From the NCBI GenBank assembly GCA_900548075.1, contig URJD01000114.1, positions 1 through 6,253 of the forward strand: a stretch of DNA of 6,253 nucleotides. The letters run 5' to 3'. The position numbers and the translations under genes are program-made. The notes beneath the pieces are model-generated. The model was not told the DNA's origin and searched no databases. It worked only from the letters and a program-made list of their open reading frames with translations. Source of the stretch: an uncultured Collinsella sp. (GTDB taxonomy: Bacteria; Actinomycetota; Coriobacteriia; Coriobacteriales; Coriobacteriaceae). Each line of letters starts with the position of its first letter. Position 1 is the first letter of the stretch. This document shows positions 5,513 to 6,253 of the stretch, in pieces.

Positions 5513-5550
5513 GTTTACATACCGTTTAGGCTGATTTCTCTACCGTTTAC
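5513..5550. promoter_or_regulatory. Phased GTTTAC operator half-sites upstream of the isomerase gene
   Basis: GTTTAC (5513-5518), GTTTAG (5524-5529) and GTTTAC (5545-5550) lie in the same orientation at spacings of 11 and 21 bases, close to one and two DNA turns. The last two are part of the longer repeat TACCGTTTA (5520-5528 and 5541-5549). Another GTTTAC lies at 5442-5447, before the terminator. The regular phase suggests side-by-side binding by a regulator, most simply the LacI-family protein encoded upstream. Confidence 0.5.
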
Positions 5551-5574
5551 GGGACTTTCGCGCTAGACTATTAA
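5546..5574 (+). promoter_or_regulatory. Candidate promoter of the isomerase operon
   Basis: TTTACG (5546-5551) matches the -35 consensus at four of six positions, and TATTAA (5569-5574), 17 bases later, matches the -10 at four of six. The -10 lies in CTATTAAACA (5568-5577), a 10-mer also found over the lacI -10 (4263-4272). An operator half-site overlaps the -35, as repression would need. The match is weak, so the exact start is uncertain. Confidence 0.35.
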
Positions 5575-5593
5575 ACAAAAGAGTAAAACATTT

Positions 5594-5630
5594 AGTAAAC
5601 AGAACAAAACGAAACATGCGTCTGTTTACT
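5594..5630. promoter_or_regulatory. 10-bp inverted repeat, likely operator before the isomerase gene
   Basis: AGTAAACAGA (5594-5603) and TCTGTTTACT (5621-5630) are exact reverse complements with a 17-base spacer. Each arm contains the GTTTAC core. The element lies downstream of the candidate promoter and just before the ribosome site (5644-5650), so a bound repressor would block transcription. It could also fold as an RNA hairpin in the leader, though no T-run follows it. Confidence 0.5.
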
Positions 5631-5656
5631 GAACATGTGATTAGGGGAGGACGTAC

Positions 5657-6253
5657 ATGGACAAGATCAAGCTCGGCTTTGTGCCCACGCGCCGCAGCAT
5701 CTTTAGCGCGCCGGACGCAATCAAGTATCGCGGCCTGACGGCTGATCGCCTGCGCGAGATCGGCGTCGACATCGTGGATATCGACGACATCAACGACGAG
5801 GGCCTGCTGTTCGACGACAGCCACATTGAGCCTATCGTCAAGAAATTCCGCGCCGAGGGCGTCGATGGCATTATGCTGTGCCACGCCAACTTTGGCACCG
5901 AGTACGTTTGCGCTCGCCTTGCCCGCGAGCTCGGCCTGCCCGTGCTGCTGTGGGGCCCGCGCGACGAGCGCCCCGAGCCCGATGGCACCCGCCTGCGCGA
6001 TAGCCAGTGCGGTCTGTTCGCCACCGGCAAGGTCCTGCGCCGCTTCCAGGTTCCCTTCACCTACATGACCAACTGCCGCCTGACCGACCCCGAGTTCGAG
6101 CGCGGCGTTTGGGACTTTTTGGCCGTTTGCAACGTGGTCAAGACCTTCAAGCACACCCGCATTCTGCAGATGGCCACCCGTCCATTCGACTTCTGGTCGA
6201 CCATGTGCAACGAGGGCGAGCTGCTGTACATGTACAACATCGTCAAGCCGAAG
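5657..6253 (+). CDS. L-fucose/L-arabinose isomerase-family protein, N-terminal part
   Basis: The first 199 codons are present and the frame runs open past the window end, so the gene is partial. ATG 5657 follows GGGGAGG (5644-5650) at a spacing of six. The protein starts KIKLGFVPTRRSIFSAP and contains DGIMLCHANFGTEY, LPVLLWGPRDE, DSQCGLFATGKVL and RPFDFWSTMCNEGELL. These blocks resemble the N-terminal and central domains of the FucI/AraA-like sugar isomerases (COG2407 type), cytoplasmic metal-dependent enzymes that interconvert aldoses and ketoses. Full members are about 450-500 residues, so roughly 40% is seen. The metal ligands lie later in the protein and cannot be checked, and the substrate cannot be told from this part. 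It is expected to be the first gene of an operon controlled by the LacI-family protein encoded upstream. Of its first 40 codons 34 end in G or C, as in lacI. Confidence 0.8.
   Translation, partial: MDKIKLGFVPTRRSIFSAPDAIKYRGLTADRLREIGVDIVDIDDINDEGLLFDDSHIEPIVKKFRAEGVDGIMLCHANFGTEYVCARLARELGLPVLLWGPRDERPEPDGTRLRDSQCGLFATGKVLRRFQVPFTYMTNCRLTDPEFERGVWDFLAVCNVVKTFKHTRILQMATRPFDFWSTMCNEGELLYMYNIVKPK

Noticed and set aside
5540..6154. Reverse-strand open frame over the isomerase gene and its operator region
   Set aside because: It is the complement of a clear isomerase-family frame with a strong ribosome site. It also runs across the AT-rich operator region, which does not look coding.

Overview
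The window looks like part of a moderately GC-rich actinobacterial chromosome. A host in the Coriobacteriia (Collinsella-like gut bacteria) is my best guess. It rests on gene style (LicT/PTS/GH1 cassette, LacI-family regulator, COG2407-type sugar isomerase, strongly GC-ending codons in the last two genes) and not on a database match. All four complete genes and one partial gene lie on the + strand.

Positions 1-4189 hold an aryl-beta-glucoside utilisation cassette. A 265-base leader carries a TATAAT -10 box (114-119), two tandem ribonucleic antiterminator (RAT)-like elements (134-163 and 180-202) and one intrinsic terminator (192-236). It is followed by a BglG/LicT-family antiterminator (266-1105), a PTS IIBC permease (1176-2624) and a GH1 6-phospho-beta-glucosidase (2771-4189). 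The expected logic is as follows. The permease imports and phosphorylates a beta-glucoside and the glucosidase splits it inside the cell. The antiterminator, controlled by PTS phosphorylation, binds the RAT RNA and lets transcription pass the leader terminator.

The notable part is the RNA layer. Besides the two leader RATs, a third RAT-like element (1097-1129) is built over the stop codon of the antiterminator gene, with no terminator after it. Its last two bases instead begin a stem (1128-1134 with 1161-1167) that would cover the Shine-Dalgarno of the permease gene. This suggests translational rather than transcriptional control by a LicT-type protein. The idea is an inference from sequence and needs testing. 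A strong hairpin without a T-run (2652-2688) separates permease and glucosidase genes.

Positions 4190-6253 hold a second unit with clearly more GC-ending codons: a LacI-family regulator (4372-5382) with its own promoter region, an intrinsic terminator with a UUCG loop (5465-5490), an AT-rich intergenic region full of GTTTAC/GTAAAC half-sites, and the first 199 codons of an L-fucose/L-arabinose isomerase-family protein (5657 to the window end). Matching GTTTA half-sites and a shared 10-mer before both lacI and the isomerase gene suggest that the LacI-type protein controls itself and the isomerase operon.
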